The position numbers and the translations under genes are program-made. A stretch of 64,000 bases of DNA. It comes from Diogma glabrata. Taxonomy: Eukaryota > Arthropoda > Insecta > Diptera > Cylindrotomidae. The first letter of the stretch is position 1. The number at the start of each line of letters is the position of its first letter. Under the pieces are notes generated by a model. It searched no databases. It worked only from the letters and a program-made list of their open reading frames with translations, and was not told where the DNA came from. Positions 46,401 to 59,675 of the stretch are shown piece by piece. The stretch covers positions 144,486,945-144,550,944 of the forward strand of contig OY856188.1 in NCBI GenBank assembly GCA_963693315.1. Direction: 5' to 3'.

Positions 46401-46506
46401 TGTTTTGTCCCTGCAAATTCCGTGGACATGCCGCTTTATGGGCGGGTGGATTGCGCAAATTTGCTTTACCACTTGCAGACTTATTTTTTTTCGGTTGTAC
46501 TGCCAT
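43495..46506 (-). CDS. Endonuclease-reverse transcriptase polyprotein (intact, 1003 aa)
   Basis: A single protein should nick chromosomal DNA and copy its own RNA into the nick. A basic N-terminus (1-45) precedes an EEP endonuclease (about 45-270) with LFLTET (Glu 76), ALYRSP (146-151), TGDFNVH (181-187) and NSDHYL (260-265). A linker leads to RT (about 485-760): NKASGMDNIPPIIL, SNYRPIALLS, LDISKAFDRVWH (626-637), AGVPQGSVLSPTLFLIYIN and NSFADDSTLH with catalytic FADD (713-716). The C-terminal region has LLGVTVSNDLLWN, YIRPCMEYCCQVWG and WNSLPEHLV. ATG 46506 is the first Met after an in-frame stop. All catalytic motifs look sound. Group: Jockey/CR1-like; exact clade undetermined. Confidence 0.93.
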   Translation of the reverse strand: MAVQPKKNKSASGKANLRNPPAHKAACPRNLQGQNIYESIKNFKIHVQNICGLNANHDHVQHHLEHDKPNILFLTETQVSENFLFIESLNSKYRLESAFKLHQGVCAFIHESVAYTRFPNFELHGDGFNTMVLKICLPEMTFFTIALYRSPNKRNPNFFNILTKIMDEIRAKSPNCEVIVTGDFNVHNKSWLEFSKSTDDVDNSGKLAEIFAASQGLFQIVKSPTFTPRNGGDNSFLLDLYLTTMPDITSVDVAKGSIGNSDHYLISSVIKTDLLKTTAPKPRKIFHYSKMDKSGLQNFFHGFPFDRHCFYTDNVNVSAQNFTETIQFAINKFVPFSIVKPKQKYLYSKAAKTALRNKRRSFNIWIHNKTPTNRSQYLKANKISNQIISNEKSEIDRAKASKLTSMSVSDKSFYSAINSLNSGTKFSIPPIIDGDLIVNDPARKANLFAERFALNSTVLETPKEIPQIQPSGVNMNELHFKPKIVAKLLKGLNINKASGMDNIPPIILKTFSKELAPTLTKIFYQSYKSGIFPSCWKLANVQPVPKKGPKSDISNYRPIALLSVLSKVYEHYINTHISKFLEENNLISDSQYGFRNKRSTTDLLNYVAHCWNSILDKGGETYVIALDISKAFDRVWHANLINKLVAYGFHPNVVKLIQNFLSDRYISVTLDGYSSESKLINAGVPQGSVLSPTLFLIYINELLKITSNPINSFADDSTLHKSFEPLPSKGKMHERINPARRDAAINVNKDLNKVADWGDQNLVNFNSTKTQLLIVSRLKTEFPKDILFSMCDEPIGECKNIRLLGVTVSNDLLWNDHVMAMAKSASKKLGLLNRCKKIFTPYQLLHVYKSYIRPCMEYCCQVWGAASVSILALLDSVQKRAIRIVGDRTLTSKLDSLQHRRTVADLVVFYKYRHQQCSDEISGIMPQTYSYPRSTRQSAAATSETVKIPRCHTGRSQRDFFVRTAYKWNSLPEHLVSGGFNPQMFKKSVNLRPQNASCCGTQV

Positions 46507-47042
46507 ATATATATCAAAATGTTTATTTTATTTTTTTGTGTTTTATTTTAAAATGCATAACTAAGTAAAAAATCCTATCATACTACAAAATATGACATAT
46601 GCCAATATTTCATGATAAGATGAAGAAATAATAACAAAATAATAAGTGAAAAACAAATTGTGAGAAATTTGCAGAAAACAAAACAAAACTAAATGCCAAT
46701 AATCCAGCTGATGCAGCGCACCCCAGACGCACCGCCCACCACCTCAATCGAGGCACAAAGCCCACACATAACTACGTGTTGGTTCGATTCCTCGGAAGAG
46801 CTAATGAGCGGTACCGCTACGGAACGCTGCCCAGCTAAGACTGGAAGTGCTGCCGTTGACTAATTAAAGTTCGTCCACCAGCACCCTAAGATATCATCTT
46901 GGCTAATGACATCTCCTGCCATTGCCAGTGGTATGTGATATCTCACGCTAACTCATATGTCAATGGCAGGGACTGGAGTACGCAGGGTAGTCAGACCCGT
47001 AGATCACCATTGATCATAATCGATCAAAATCGATCCCTCCTG
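46507..47042 (-). promoter_or_regulatory. 5'UTR / internal promoter region of the intact retrotransposon
   Basis: The ~530-bp leader must hold the internal promoter of the element. Its outer half contains ACGTGAGATATCACACACCA-like sequence shared with two leader-only copies. The plus strand carries GGTTCGATTCC (46792-46802), a perfect Pol III B-box, but antisense to the ORF and without a convincing A-box. Function inferred from position. Confidence 0.5.
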
Positions 47043-50226
<3,184 letters not shown>

Positions 50227-50426
50227 NNNNNNNNNNNNNNNNNNNNNNNNNNNNNNNNNNNNNNNNNNNNNNNNNNNNNNNNNNNNNNNNNNNNNNNNNN
50301 NNNNNNNNNNNNNNNNNNNNNNNNNNNNNNNNNNNNNNNNNNNNNNNNNNNNNNNNNNNNNNNNNNNNNNNNNNNNNNNNNNNNNNNNNNNNNNNNNNNN
50401 NNNNNNNNNNNNNNNNNNNNNNNNNN
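50227..50426. other. Assembly gap of 200 Ns
   Basis: Exactly 200 unknown bases at the end of the TA repeat, consistent with a placeholder gap of arbitrary size. Confidence 0.99.
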
Positions 50427-50747
50427 TAAAACCATGCGGGCTTTATTTTTATAATTTATTTTTCGCTCTTGCACTTAGGATAATATGAAAAAATTTACAA
50501 AAAAGCTCTTTATACATAGTCTCATTTGCGTGCATATCTGATTATCTGTACTGAACTAGGGGAAATTACTTCTTGGACAAACATGGCTGAAGATCACTTT
50601 TTTTCATAATCAGTGATCAGATTTTTATTTTTTAAGGGCGCTCGCACTTATTTTAAAAATAAAACCATGCGGGCTTTATTTTTATAATTTATTTTTCGCT
50701 CTTGCACTTAGGATAATATGAAAAAATTTACAAAAAAGCTCTTTATA
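50427..50747. repeat. 88-bp direct repeat beside the gap
   Basis: TAAAACCATGCGGGCTTTAT and the following bases to ...AAAGCTCTTTATA are identical at 50427-50514 and 50660-50747, with 145 bp between. It may be a real duplication or an assembly artefact at the gap. Confidence 0.85.
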
Positions 50748-51104
50748 GGCAAAATAAAAATTTACGAGAAAAGATTTTGTTGGCAGATAGTTATTTGAAA
50801 AAAATAAAAATAATGCCCTCAGAGATTTTTTTTATAATAATTTTTTTGTTTTTCTTTTCTTTTGGTTTAGTTTGGTTAAAATATGTATGAAAATAAGTGA
50901 CGTCGATGTGAATATAAAATTGCTTAGTTTACAAAAAAAGAACAACAAAGCGATAGTTTTTTTCAGATAGTACAGTTACTTCATTCAAATCGAACGCGAC
51001 TTATGTTTTTTTACTGTTTTAATAAAAAAAAGAAAAACGTGCATTTGCCCTTATCAGTTGGAATAGATAGAAATAAAATTTATATAAAATTAATTAATAA
51101 AATA

Positions 51105-51164
51105 ATAGTCGAAAAAAAATTAATTAATTTATGAATATAAATTAATTAATTTTTTTTCGACTAT
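51105..51164. repeat. Perfect 27-bp palindrome with 6-base loop
   Basis: ATAGTCGAAAAAAAATTAAT (start of the left arm, 51105-51131) is matched without mismatch by 51138-51164; the loop is TGAATA. Confidence 0.85.
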
Positions 51165-51169
51165 AATTT

Positions 51170-52240
51170 ATTTTAATTTTAACGAAATCCGCTCAATAAA
51201 TCGTTTTAAATAAATAATAATAAATAATTTTATTTACATGCATGAAGCATAACATATTAAAAATTATTAATTATTAAATTATTTACCTAAATGGAGATCA
51301 TTATCGAAAATTGCGATTCAAAGATACAAATTTCTAAAATCTTTTCTTATCAAATAACGAAATAGGACGAAAACTAACCAGATTAAAACAAAACAAACAA
51401 AAATATGTATGTAACCGTAAACGGATAGTTTAAAAAAAATAGATTTTATTTTATTCCTCTTTTCTTTGAACGAAATAAATTAAAAATAATAAAATCTATA
51501 ACGTACAAAAATTTATTTCTAAAGTAAAATTAAAATATCTGATTGCGAAAAATAAGAAAATAAAATTTAGCTCTTTGAGTGCAGATTTTAATTTATATGT
51601 ATTTTATTTTGGGAGACAAAAACTTTTTAAGGGCAAAATAAAATAAAAATCGGAACACTGCTCATAATGATTGAAACCTTTTATCAACGTTTTATGAAAA
51701 TCGATCGAAAATTGAAAATCGTAACTGTAACCTATAGTGGGGAATGGGGATAAACACCCTAAAATAATCCAAAATTTTTTTTAACCCTAATTGACAAACC
51801 GGAAGTTGGTGCGCAGAAATATTGGGAACATTACTAAAACCTTTTATACCGGGTTTCAATAAGATGTAATGTCAGGATTAGAAGTTATTTAAGATTGAAA
51901 TAAAAAGGTGTTCGAGAGACCCCGCGCCATTTTGTCCAATTTTCTTCCATCTTCCATTTTCAAGTCAACTTAGGTCATATACAAAAGTTTTATAGAGATC
52001 ACATGCGTTATTGTCACTCCGTTTTTATCATCACATAAATTTTGATGAAATTAGTTATATATTATTTCAAACAAGAGACTTTCCTGCAAGCTTTCCTCAA
52101 ATCAGCAATCTTTAAGCCACATGATGTACTATGGGACTAACAATTTGATGCAAAATTACTATGGAAAAAAACATAATATAAACATATAATTTTGCGTTGT
52201 GAACGATACGGCAATTTATTTATAAAAGGAATGGGTGACT
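51170..52240. other. Gene-free AT-rich stretch
   Basis: No recognisable exon or transposon domain was found. Confidence 0.45.
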
Positions 52241-52609
52241 GACAGAGGCGTCAATTGGGTAGGGCTGGGGGGGGGGCATTGGCCCCCCTCAAGGATCTGA
52301 TACTATCAATACATCGATTCAATAAAACCATCCAATCGTTTACACTATATAAAAATTATACACTATAAAAATTTCAATGCACTGTTATTTTGTAAATTCG
52401 TCTAATTTTTAGAAGATTTACTTAGCTAATATACCAATTTTATCGCATACTATTAATTGAAATATATCTGATAATATAATTATGACGTTACATATTATTT
52501 TGGCCCGACTAAAGTACGGTTCACCACAATATTCAAACCGTTATCGTTCTTTGTATAGACTAGAGCGCCGCCGATACGAAAGGCGGTCGTATTGCATCTA
52601 ATCTTCTGA

Positions 52610-52840
52610 TGAAATCAGTTTTATAAACAGAACACGATCGTTCTTCCAAAAACGCCGTGGGTGCGTATTTTGACAAAATTCTATCGTACGATAGTGTTTT
52701 GTTTATAAGATATTCGTGTCTAAGCCAGAGGAAACAAAATATTTCATTAGTATAGGGTTCCTCGAGAGTTCATAGTGCAGTATTTAACATTCAAATTTCA
52801 ATTGTTATTGGTCATTGGTAATTTATATAAACTTAAAAGT
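52610..52840 (+). promoter_or_regulatory. Possible promoter and non-coding first exon of the hAT transposase
   Basis: TCAGTT near 52615 fits the arthropod initiator, and AAAAGTAAGT near 52838 could be a splice donor. No clear TATA box or downstream element was seen. The region is more GC-rich than its surroundings and precedes the transposase remnant on the same strand. Weak evidence. Confidence 0.25.
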
Positions 52841-53448
52841 AAGTACATGCAGGAGAACACAACCTAATTATATCCCACTTATTTGGAGAACCCTGACTGT
52901 TTGGCCCTGTTTTTTTTATCTATATCATATTGTACAAACTTTACAAGACTTTTTTAAAAACAATAACTTAAAAACATTTCTAATTGTAAAATCCTATAGC
53001 ATATCGGTTTTCTTGATTGTTGTGCTAATTTTTATAAAATGAATGAAAATAATTACGAGAGTAATTTAAATTTTTTGTGTTATTTCCAGTGATTTTATAA
53101 TAGTGAATGTTTTATAATGGACAAGCAATATTTTCTAAAGACACGAACAAATATTTAAGTTATGTAAATATTTTCAAAGTATGTTATGAAAACTTGCTGA
53201 CAAATTCTTTTCGCTATATGGACTATAATTTTTAATTAATAAAATAGCAAAAATTATATGTTTAGTTGGTATAATAAAATCCAAAACGTATCCTAAACGT
53301 CAATCTTTGTTCATTTTTTATACAGTCACAGGGAGGGAGAAACTGTTATTTTTTGTGGTAGGCTTTTCTTATAGATTTAAAAGAAGCTCGCAATAATTGT
53401 ACAATTTTGAATCAAATGAAAAATTTACGCACGTTTATGGGTAGTAAA

Positions 53449-53545
53449 CTGACCAGACGTCCCACGCTGCGTGGAAATGTCCCACATTTGATTGCGTTGT
53501 CCCACGGAGAAATTTGTCCCACGAAGCGTACCACGAAACAAATAT
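53449..53545. mobile_element. GTCCCA-type hAT terminal remnant
   Basis: CTGACCAGACGTCCCACGCT, then repeated TGTCCCAC, resembles the 13.2-kb and 63.2-kb ends (GTGACTAGACGTCCCGC) in the opposite orientation, with CG to CA changes. Confidence 0.5.
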
Positions 53546-53989
53546 TTCCACCACATTTGCCCGCATTATCGAAATAATCAAATAAGCCTTATATCTACCT
53601 ACGTACAGTTTGCGCAATATCTTAGTCAAAGCAATGGCTTCACTGTTTTTTCTTGCAATTTGTATAATGTTATGTATATGTTGATTTAACTATATTGAGA
53701 GAACAAACTAGTGCAATATTTTTTTACTAAATAGTGTTTTAACTATAATTTTCTTAGAAATACTAAACTCAGTTTTTTTCACTTCAATAATTTACATTTT
53801 GTTTTGCGAATATCTTTTGATGTTTAACAGATCTATCTCAACGAAAAGGTTTCTTTGTTTATAGAAACATCTCCCCGGTGTATATACGAGAGATCGAAAG
53901 TATATTATGAAAAATAAAATACAAAATATTTTACTTAAAAAGTCGCAGTTTTCCGTATAAATTCATAAACATTTAAATTTTCAAACCAG

Positions 53990-54365
53990 AGTTTTACTTT
54001 ATTCGAGCACTCATTTTAATCCTTTGAAATAATATTCAAAAATTAAAATGTAAAAAAAAATGATTTTACTCCTTGGAGCAGATTACATTTTCCTGTTCTT
54101 TTATTCGATTTATGAATAGTACCTCTACGTCATGCTTTATATTCATTTTTCTAACAATACATGAATAATTGAACGAATCATTCAAAGGATCAAATTTGAA
54201 GCAAAAATAAAAGTTTTGAGTATTTGAAAGAAAATATTTATTTCAATTTAGTAGCAAGAATGATATTTTATTATTTTCACTCCTGGATGTTTGAGTGTTA
54301 TATTTTTTTTAAGCTACGCACTCTGAAAGAACAAAGTAAAGTAAAGTGATATAAGTAGCGTTTCA
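53990..54365 (+). repeat. ~420-bp dispersed repeat, copy 2
   Basis: It shares TTGAATGATATT-like and TTATTTTCACTCCTGG blocks, GAGTGTTATAT and CACTCTGAAAGAACAAAGTA with copies at 25480 and 57366. Non-coding. Confidence 0.7.
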
Positions 54366-54702
54366 AACTCTGTTTAAAACACACTTTAACTAGGTAGCTC
54401 AAAAGTAAAATTATTATTTTCTAATTTATAATTTTTTTTTCTCAATAAAGAACAAACAAAGTAGAGAGCATAAAAACTTGATAAATGGTATATATTTGCA
54501 AAAGATAGAACGAGAGGTATACTGTATACCTCTTATACTTACAGAATACAGAAAAGATATTAATTATTAAGTAAAATTAAAATAAATTGTTTCAATTGTT
54601 TTGCAGTCTTTACTTGTGTAACAAAAGTTTTAAGCTACTGTAAAAGGTAAATTTTTGCTAATTTTTAAAATTATATTTAAAATGTTCTCCTGCAAATCAA
54701 GA

Positions 54703-55320
54703 TGGATAGAAAACGTTTACGTAAATTCTCATACGATATTGAATTGGACTATCCTTTTATAAAAAAATCAAAATATAACGACGCAAAGGTTTATTGTATT
54801 ACCAGTCGGAGTGAATTTGCAAACTAACAGTGGACATTATGAATTAAAAGACATATAGATACAGATAAACATAAAAAAGCGTTGCTATAAGCCGTCAGCT
54901 CCAGTAGCTTGAACAAGTTTTGTTGTTATTTTGTTTTCTTGTTGTTATTTAACATTGACAAAAAGTTAGTTGCAATTTGCGCTGATAACTCGAATACAAA
55001 TTTTAGTGGTGTCACGTCAAGAAGTGAAAATTTAAAAGCAAGCTAAGCTCGAATTTGAACCAGAATGTATTGGGTATTGGATTCGCAGCCCATATTCTAA
55101 ATAATGCAATAAGAAGTGCTGCTGATTTAAATGGCAGGGTTAAAAAATTTGGGATATTTTACTGTCTTTACTGGAGACGTTGAAGGAGTTCTGCGGCAAA
55201 AATAATGTCGAACATAACCAACTTATTGGATACAGTGAAACTTGCTGGCTGGCGGTAATGCCAAACTACTTTCTTGATGCTTAAACAATGCAGAGATGAT
55301 CCTAAATTTAAAATTATTTT
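54703..55320 (+). pseudogene. hAT transposase remnant with BED-like zinc finger
   Basis: From ATG 54703 the frame reads MDRKRLRKFSYDIELDYPFI and KVYCITSRSEFA, then (after a stop) a HIDTDKHKKAL-like segment, together a decayed zinc finger of the hAT/ZBED5-like class (Cys-Cys then His-His; one Cys is now Ser). Further on are LKEFCGKNNVEHNQLIGYSE and TCWLAVMPNYFL, matching the 'y..TRWLSl.p' block of such transposases. Stops and shifts are frequent. The DDE core and dimerisation domain were not recognised. Confidence 0.65.
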
Positions 55321-55579
55321 TAACAAATGAAGGGATTTTGCAGAACTTTGCGGCATTCGCTTCGATGAAACAACAATAGAAGTTAAAGATCTAGCATAGT
55401 GACCAAGGTAGCTCAAAAGCATTTTAGTTTCATTTCTAAGACCATGCATTTAAATGCTTTTAAATATATGTGTGTATAAAAATGTACATGTTATGTTTTA
55501 CGAAAAAAATCTTTTTAAGTCATTTAAATTCTCGTCCCCCCCCCCAAGATTTTGGTGAAATGACGCCACTGGACTGACT

Positions 55580-57360
55580 GATTTATTATGCTCATATTAA
55601 CAGTTATATTAATTAGATAAAAATTATTAAATGACTATACATTTTAACATCGTCTAATTTATTCAGATAAAGTTTTAGCTCTAGAGCTTCTTGATGAAAT
55701 ATGATCTTGTGATTTAAAATAAAAAATATATGCTTTAAATATAATATTGGTATTACTCTATGATCAATCAATTTTTACGTAGATTCGGTAAAAACAAATC
55801 GTACAATGCATAACGTTTATTATAAATGATTTATTGAAAACAAAAAACCTTAGTGGTGATGGTTAAGTTTCTAATTTACAAAAATTCTAAGAATTCATAA
55901 AAAATTGTTTATTTGTTGATTGGTCTAAATACCATCAGAATAATTAATTAATTGTCCATTAAAATATATTCTAATTTTGAATAATATATAAACTGTCAAT
56001 CAAGTTGTTTGAACGACTATAAGGCAGTCTCTTGTAAATAAAAAAAAGAAAAGAAAAATATTAAAATTGTTTTTTACAAAAGTTAAATGGAATGGTTTTA
56101 TGAACAGTTTTCAGGATTAACAGGAACAGTAAACCAATAACAGTCTTTTTTTAAATGCTATACAAAAAAACGCTTAATAGTCTCCTCAGAACTTCTGAGT
56201 ATTTTTTTAAATGAGTTTTTTTTTCAAAAATGTTTGAACTATGATTTTGTTGTGCTATGCAAGGTTAAATAATTATCTATCTGAATTTATATATAAACGA
56301 ATAAACGTATTTTAACAATGAGTTGGTTAAAATCGGTAAAACGACAGTAGTGCAAGATACTTTGGAAATTTTTTAAGACTATTATTTTCAGGTTGTTTAT
56401 AAATTAAAGCTCAACTAAATAAACTAGGACATTAAACCAAATATAACAAATCCAATCATGTTGAACAAAAATTTACTTGCCTACATATATATCTCATACT
56501 CAAACTAATTAGGCGCAACATGTGGAAATAAACCATACATAGTTAAAACCAAAAACCGTATTATTATGTAATTCCAGAAAAAGCTTTTGTAATAAATCAA
56601 AACACAAACAGTTCGTAATAGAAGCATAAAAATTCATATTATTATTTTCCAATATTATTTTCTCTCTGTAGCAAAAATCAATTTTTGTTTTATAAAAAAT
56701 AATAAGGAAACAAAACGGAAATATTTCAATCATGAAATGTATAAACAAAAGCGATATTTAGTCCTATATTATCTCAACTGGTTTTTCGTTGTTCAAGTTG
56801 TTTGTAAAATAAGATTAAAAGGTTTTTTTGTGAAGAACAAACACAACCATTAAATGAGTTCAAGCGTTTTACAATGGCTTATGTGTCTCGTGATTACAAG
56901 AGTTAAAGTCACCTTAGAATGTATGAATATTCTTGTTCTAGGTGTAATACCTATTACTTAATCAAATTTGCTATTACGCTTTGCTATCAAGCAAATCCGG
57001 TTCAAATAATATTTGATCCAACTTAGGATCCGGCTGTCGGATGGTCGAGAGAAAGTCGGATATGACCCTGATATTAGCCCTAACAAAACGCTAGTTTAGC
57101 TGGCGTCGCTCCAACATTTATAGCTTTCTCAGAAACTAGAAACTTTATAGACCAGAAATTTTAATGTTGTATCGCTCATAAAAGTAGATTGCAATTGTTA
57201 TTTTTAAGGCATGTATTATGTTATAATTTTATACTAGCATTTTTTTCATAACAGTATTATCTTATAATTCCATCAGTTTCTGAAGTCGTTGATTTTATTG
57301 AATATAAAAGTTTACCCCAATGACAAAACTTAGACGATTATTGGTGGTATATCTATATGT
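55580..57360. other. Gene-free AT-rich stretch
   Basis: No exon with convincing splice sites and no repeat with clear ends could be supported. Confidence 0.45.
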
Positions 57361-57365
57361 GTCAG

Positions 57366-57745
57366 AGTTTGAAACGCTCCTTATATCACTTCTTTACACC
57401 GTTCTTTCAGAACGAGTAACATAAAAAATATAACACTCCCAAATACATGAGTGAAAATAATAAAATATCGCTCTTACTCCTAAATTGAAACAAACATTTT
57501 CTTTCAAATACTCACAGATTTAATTTTTGTTTCGAAATTGAAGTTTCCAACGTAAAAAATGAATAATTTTTGTGAATGTTTTGTTCAATCTTGCAAGTAT
57601 TGTTGTATTAATATATTAAAGAAATTTCCTCTTTTGTAAATGAAATGAATGAAAAGAAAAATTAAAATAAATAAAATAAAAACTCCAAAGGAGTGAAATC
57701 GAAAAACTGTAAATATTACCCTTCGTGGAAGAACGATATTGATAT
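57366..57745 (-). repeat. ~420-bp dispersed repeat, copy 3 (inverted)
   Basis: GTTTGAAACGCTCCTTATAT, GTTCTTTCAGAACGAGTAAC, TATAACACTCCCAAATACAT and GGAAGAACGATATTGATAT match the complement of copies 1 and 2. A small MITE follows immediately. Confidence 0.75.
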
Positions 57746-57763
57746 AAAAAACATTTTCATGTA

Positions 57764-57906
57764 TAACATAATGTCAATCTCTTCTTATTTTACGCAAATA
57801 ACTAATAATAATTCTTTTAATAACAAGTACTATTTGTAAATTTTAATTACATTTATAAAACCTAAATTTATAGTAAGTAAAGTAACAAGAGATTGACATT
57901 ATGTTA
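57764..57906. mobile_element. Small MITE, 143 bp, perfect 20-bp inverted repeats
   Basis: TAACATAATGTCAATCTCTT at 57764-57783 and its exact complement at 57887-57906. The interior is AT-rich and non-coding. A target duplication is not obvious. Confidence 0.8.
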
Positions 57907-58544
57907 ATTAAAAACTTACACCAGGTGTCAACGGCAAACAGTGTTAATTATATTTTCATATATATTAATACTATAATTTTGAGAAGCGACATTAGTGCTC
58001 GAATAACATAAAATTCTAAACTCTGTATGCATACCTATACAGTTATTTTTGATAACTATTTAGGCTGATGATTAATTTATTCTGGATCAAAGTAAATTTA
58101 GATTCAAATCAAAATTATTTTGTTGTAAAATTTTTAACCTTTTATTTGTAAAAACAAAGTGAAAGGAATTTAGATTTATGCAGAGCCCAAATCGATAAAC
58201 GTATGTTATATGTGCATATTCGTATATAGGTAAACACAAAACAAAATTATTGAAGTTTACGTTTTTCAAATCTAAGCTTTAATGATTAGTTTGTACAAAA
58301 ATTATTGAAATAAATATGCTTAAGGATATCAACAAGGATTAAATACAAACATACCTTTTTTGAACCTTTATCAAAAATTATATTTTATTTATTTAAATTT
58401 GGGGAAGCTAAAACTCTTTTTACAAAATATGAAGGCCTAATTGGATATTAGATATACATACATATGACATGATGAGCAATGATGAAATGGTTTCGATATT
58501 TTTTATTATGATACAATAACACTTTTAGGTAGATATTTTTATTT

Positions 58545-58708
58545 TTACACGGAAGAATTACGCCTGAGACTTGAGATAGGAAAACAATCTCTTAAACTAC
58601 GATTCATATTTTCTCTAGCTTCTCTGATAAACATTACACCCTCAGTCATCTTTGCAAAATTTAAAGAAAATATTATATTGGAATATACCAAACGATTTCT
58701 TATCTTTT
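58545..58708 (-). CDS. Candidate terminal coding exon, unknown protein
   Basis: On the minus strand a good acceptor (TTTCTTGTTTAACTCGATTGCAG as a pyrimidine-rich tract ending at 58709) precedes 164 bases. After two leftover bases the frame is KIRNRLVYSNIIFSLNFAKM, then TEGVMFIREARENMNRSLRD and CFPISSLRRNSSV, then TAA (58545-58547). AATAAA follows the stop within 10 bases. The same frame is also open upstream to ATG 58736. The peptide mixes a hydrophobic half with a basic, Ser-rich tail. I do not recognise it; a decayed transposon ORF is the main alternative. Confidence 0.35.
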
Positions 58709-59289
58709 CTGCAATCGAGTTAAACAAGAAACGCACACGTGAAGACCACTTTTATCAATGTCATGAAATTTTAATGATATTTATTAGTTTTTCTACAATT
58801 CTTATGCCCGGGTGCTTGAACATTTAAATCTCCGATAACTTTTTTAATTCTCAATTTAACTAGTTTTGCGTATTTTTATCGCGATTTGGCCGTTAAATAA
58901 AGCATATAGATTCAAATAAGTTTTTTATTCGCCTACATATTAAAGTGTTACTTTATTACTGTGATTTGCGGCTTTAAAGTATCACTTTTCAAATATTTAT
59001 TTTGTTGTCATAGCTACGTCCAAAAAAGTAAAAAGCATTTGTATTTGTTTAAATTCTATGAAAAATAAATTTTTTTATCAAAGCAACCCCCAAATTCAAA
59101 ATTTCATTATCCAATTAAAATAGTTGTTATCATTTGTTGTCATAGCTACACAATAATTTGGAAAAAATAATAAATATTTTGTCAAAAGCTACTTGTTCTA
59201 CATATTTTTATTTTAAAATTTATGAAAATTTATAATATTAATTTAGAATAAACAACTTTTCTTAAAATATTTTGCTTGCGGCGAATAAA

Positions 59290-59425
59290 AAATAGTATAT
59301 GATGCACGGACGTAAGCTATTTTGGACTTAATGTGGGTGCAAATCTCGGCTAGCGCCTCGATTTGCAAACTCCACATCCGTCCAAAATCTTTAGCTTTAC
59401 CTCCATGCATCATAATGTACTATTC
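59290..59425. repeat. GC-rich hairpin element
   Basis: AATAGTATATGATGCACGGA and the complement of CCATGCATCATAATGTACTA mark the ends. The arms continue with AGCTATTTTGGAC and TGTGGGTGCAAATC, and the core has GCTAGCGC. It is comparable to 557-692, with AATAGTA at both edges. Confidence 0.7.
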
Positions 59426-59439
59426 TTATTTTGTTATTT

Positions 59440-59675
59440 ATACTGCATTCACAGCGACATAGCAAATTAGTAGATAGTATATTATAATTTGCATCTTGGC
59501 ATATTTAATATGAGTTTAAAACGTAGATTGTAATTTGAATCGTAAGTGTTTGAATCGTTTGTAATTGTAGTAGGCCTAGATATCAAATTAGTTGCAAGAT
59601 TTTAAAATAAAAAGTGTTTACAGCACAGACTTAAATTACATCTACTAATTTGGTATGTCGCTGTAAATGCGGTAT
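59440..59675. mobile_element. MITE with GCATTCACAGCGACATA ends
   Basis: ACTGCATTCACAGCGACATA at the left and the complement of ACCGCATTTACAGCGACATA at the right, extended by CAAATTAGTAGAT, form ~35-bp inverted repeats. A fragment of the family lies at 4828-4885. Confidence 0.82.

Larger units (their letters stand above)
52242..55573 (+). mobile_element. Degenerate hAT transposon (~3.3 kb) with BED-type transposase remnant
   Basis: CAGAGGCGTCAATTGGGT at the left and the complement of CAGTGGCGTCATTTCACC at the right look like paired hAT ends, each followed inward by a G-run (52264-52275 and, as Cs, 55537-55547). Flanking bases (GTGACTGA and GACTGACT) are similar but not an exact 8-bp duplication. 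Inside, on the plus strand, is a transposase remnant (54703-55320). A relatively GC-rich leader (52540-52840) may hold its promoter and first exon. Confidence 0.6.
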
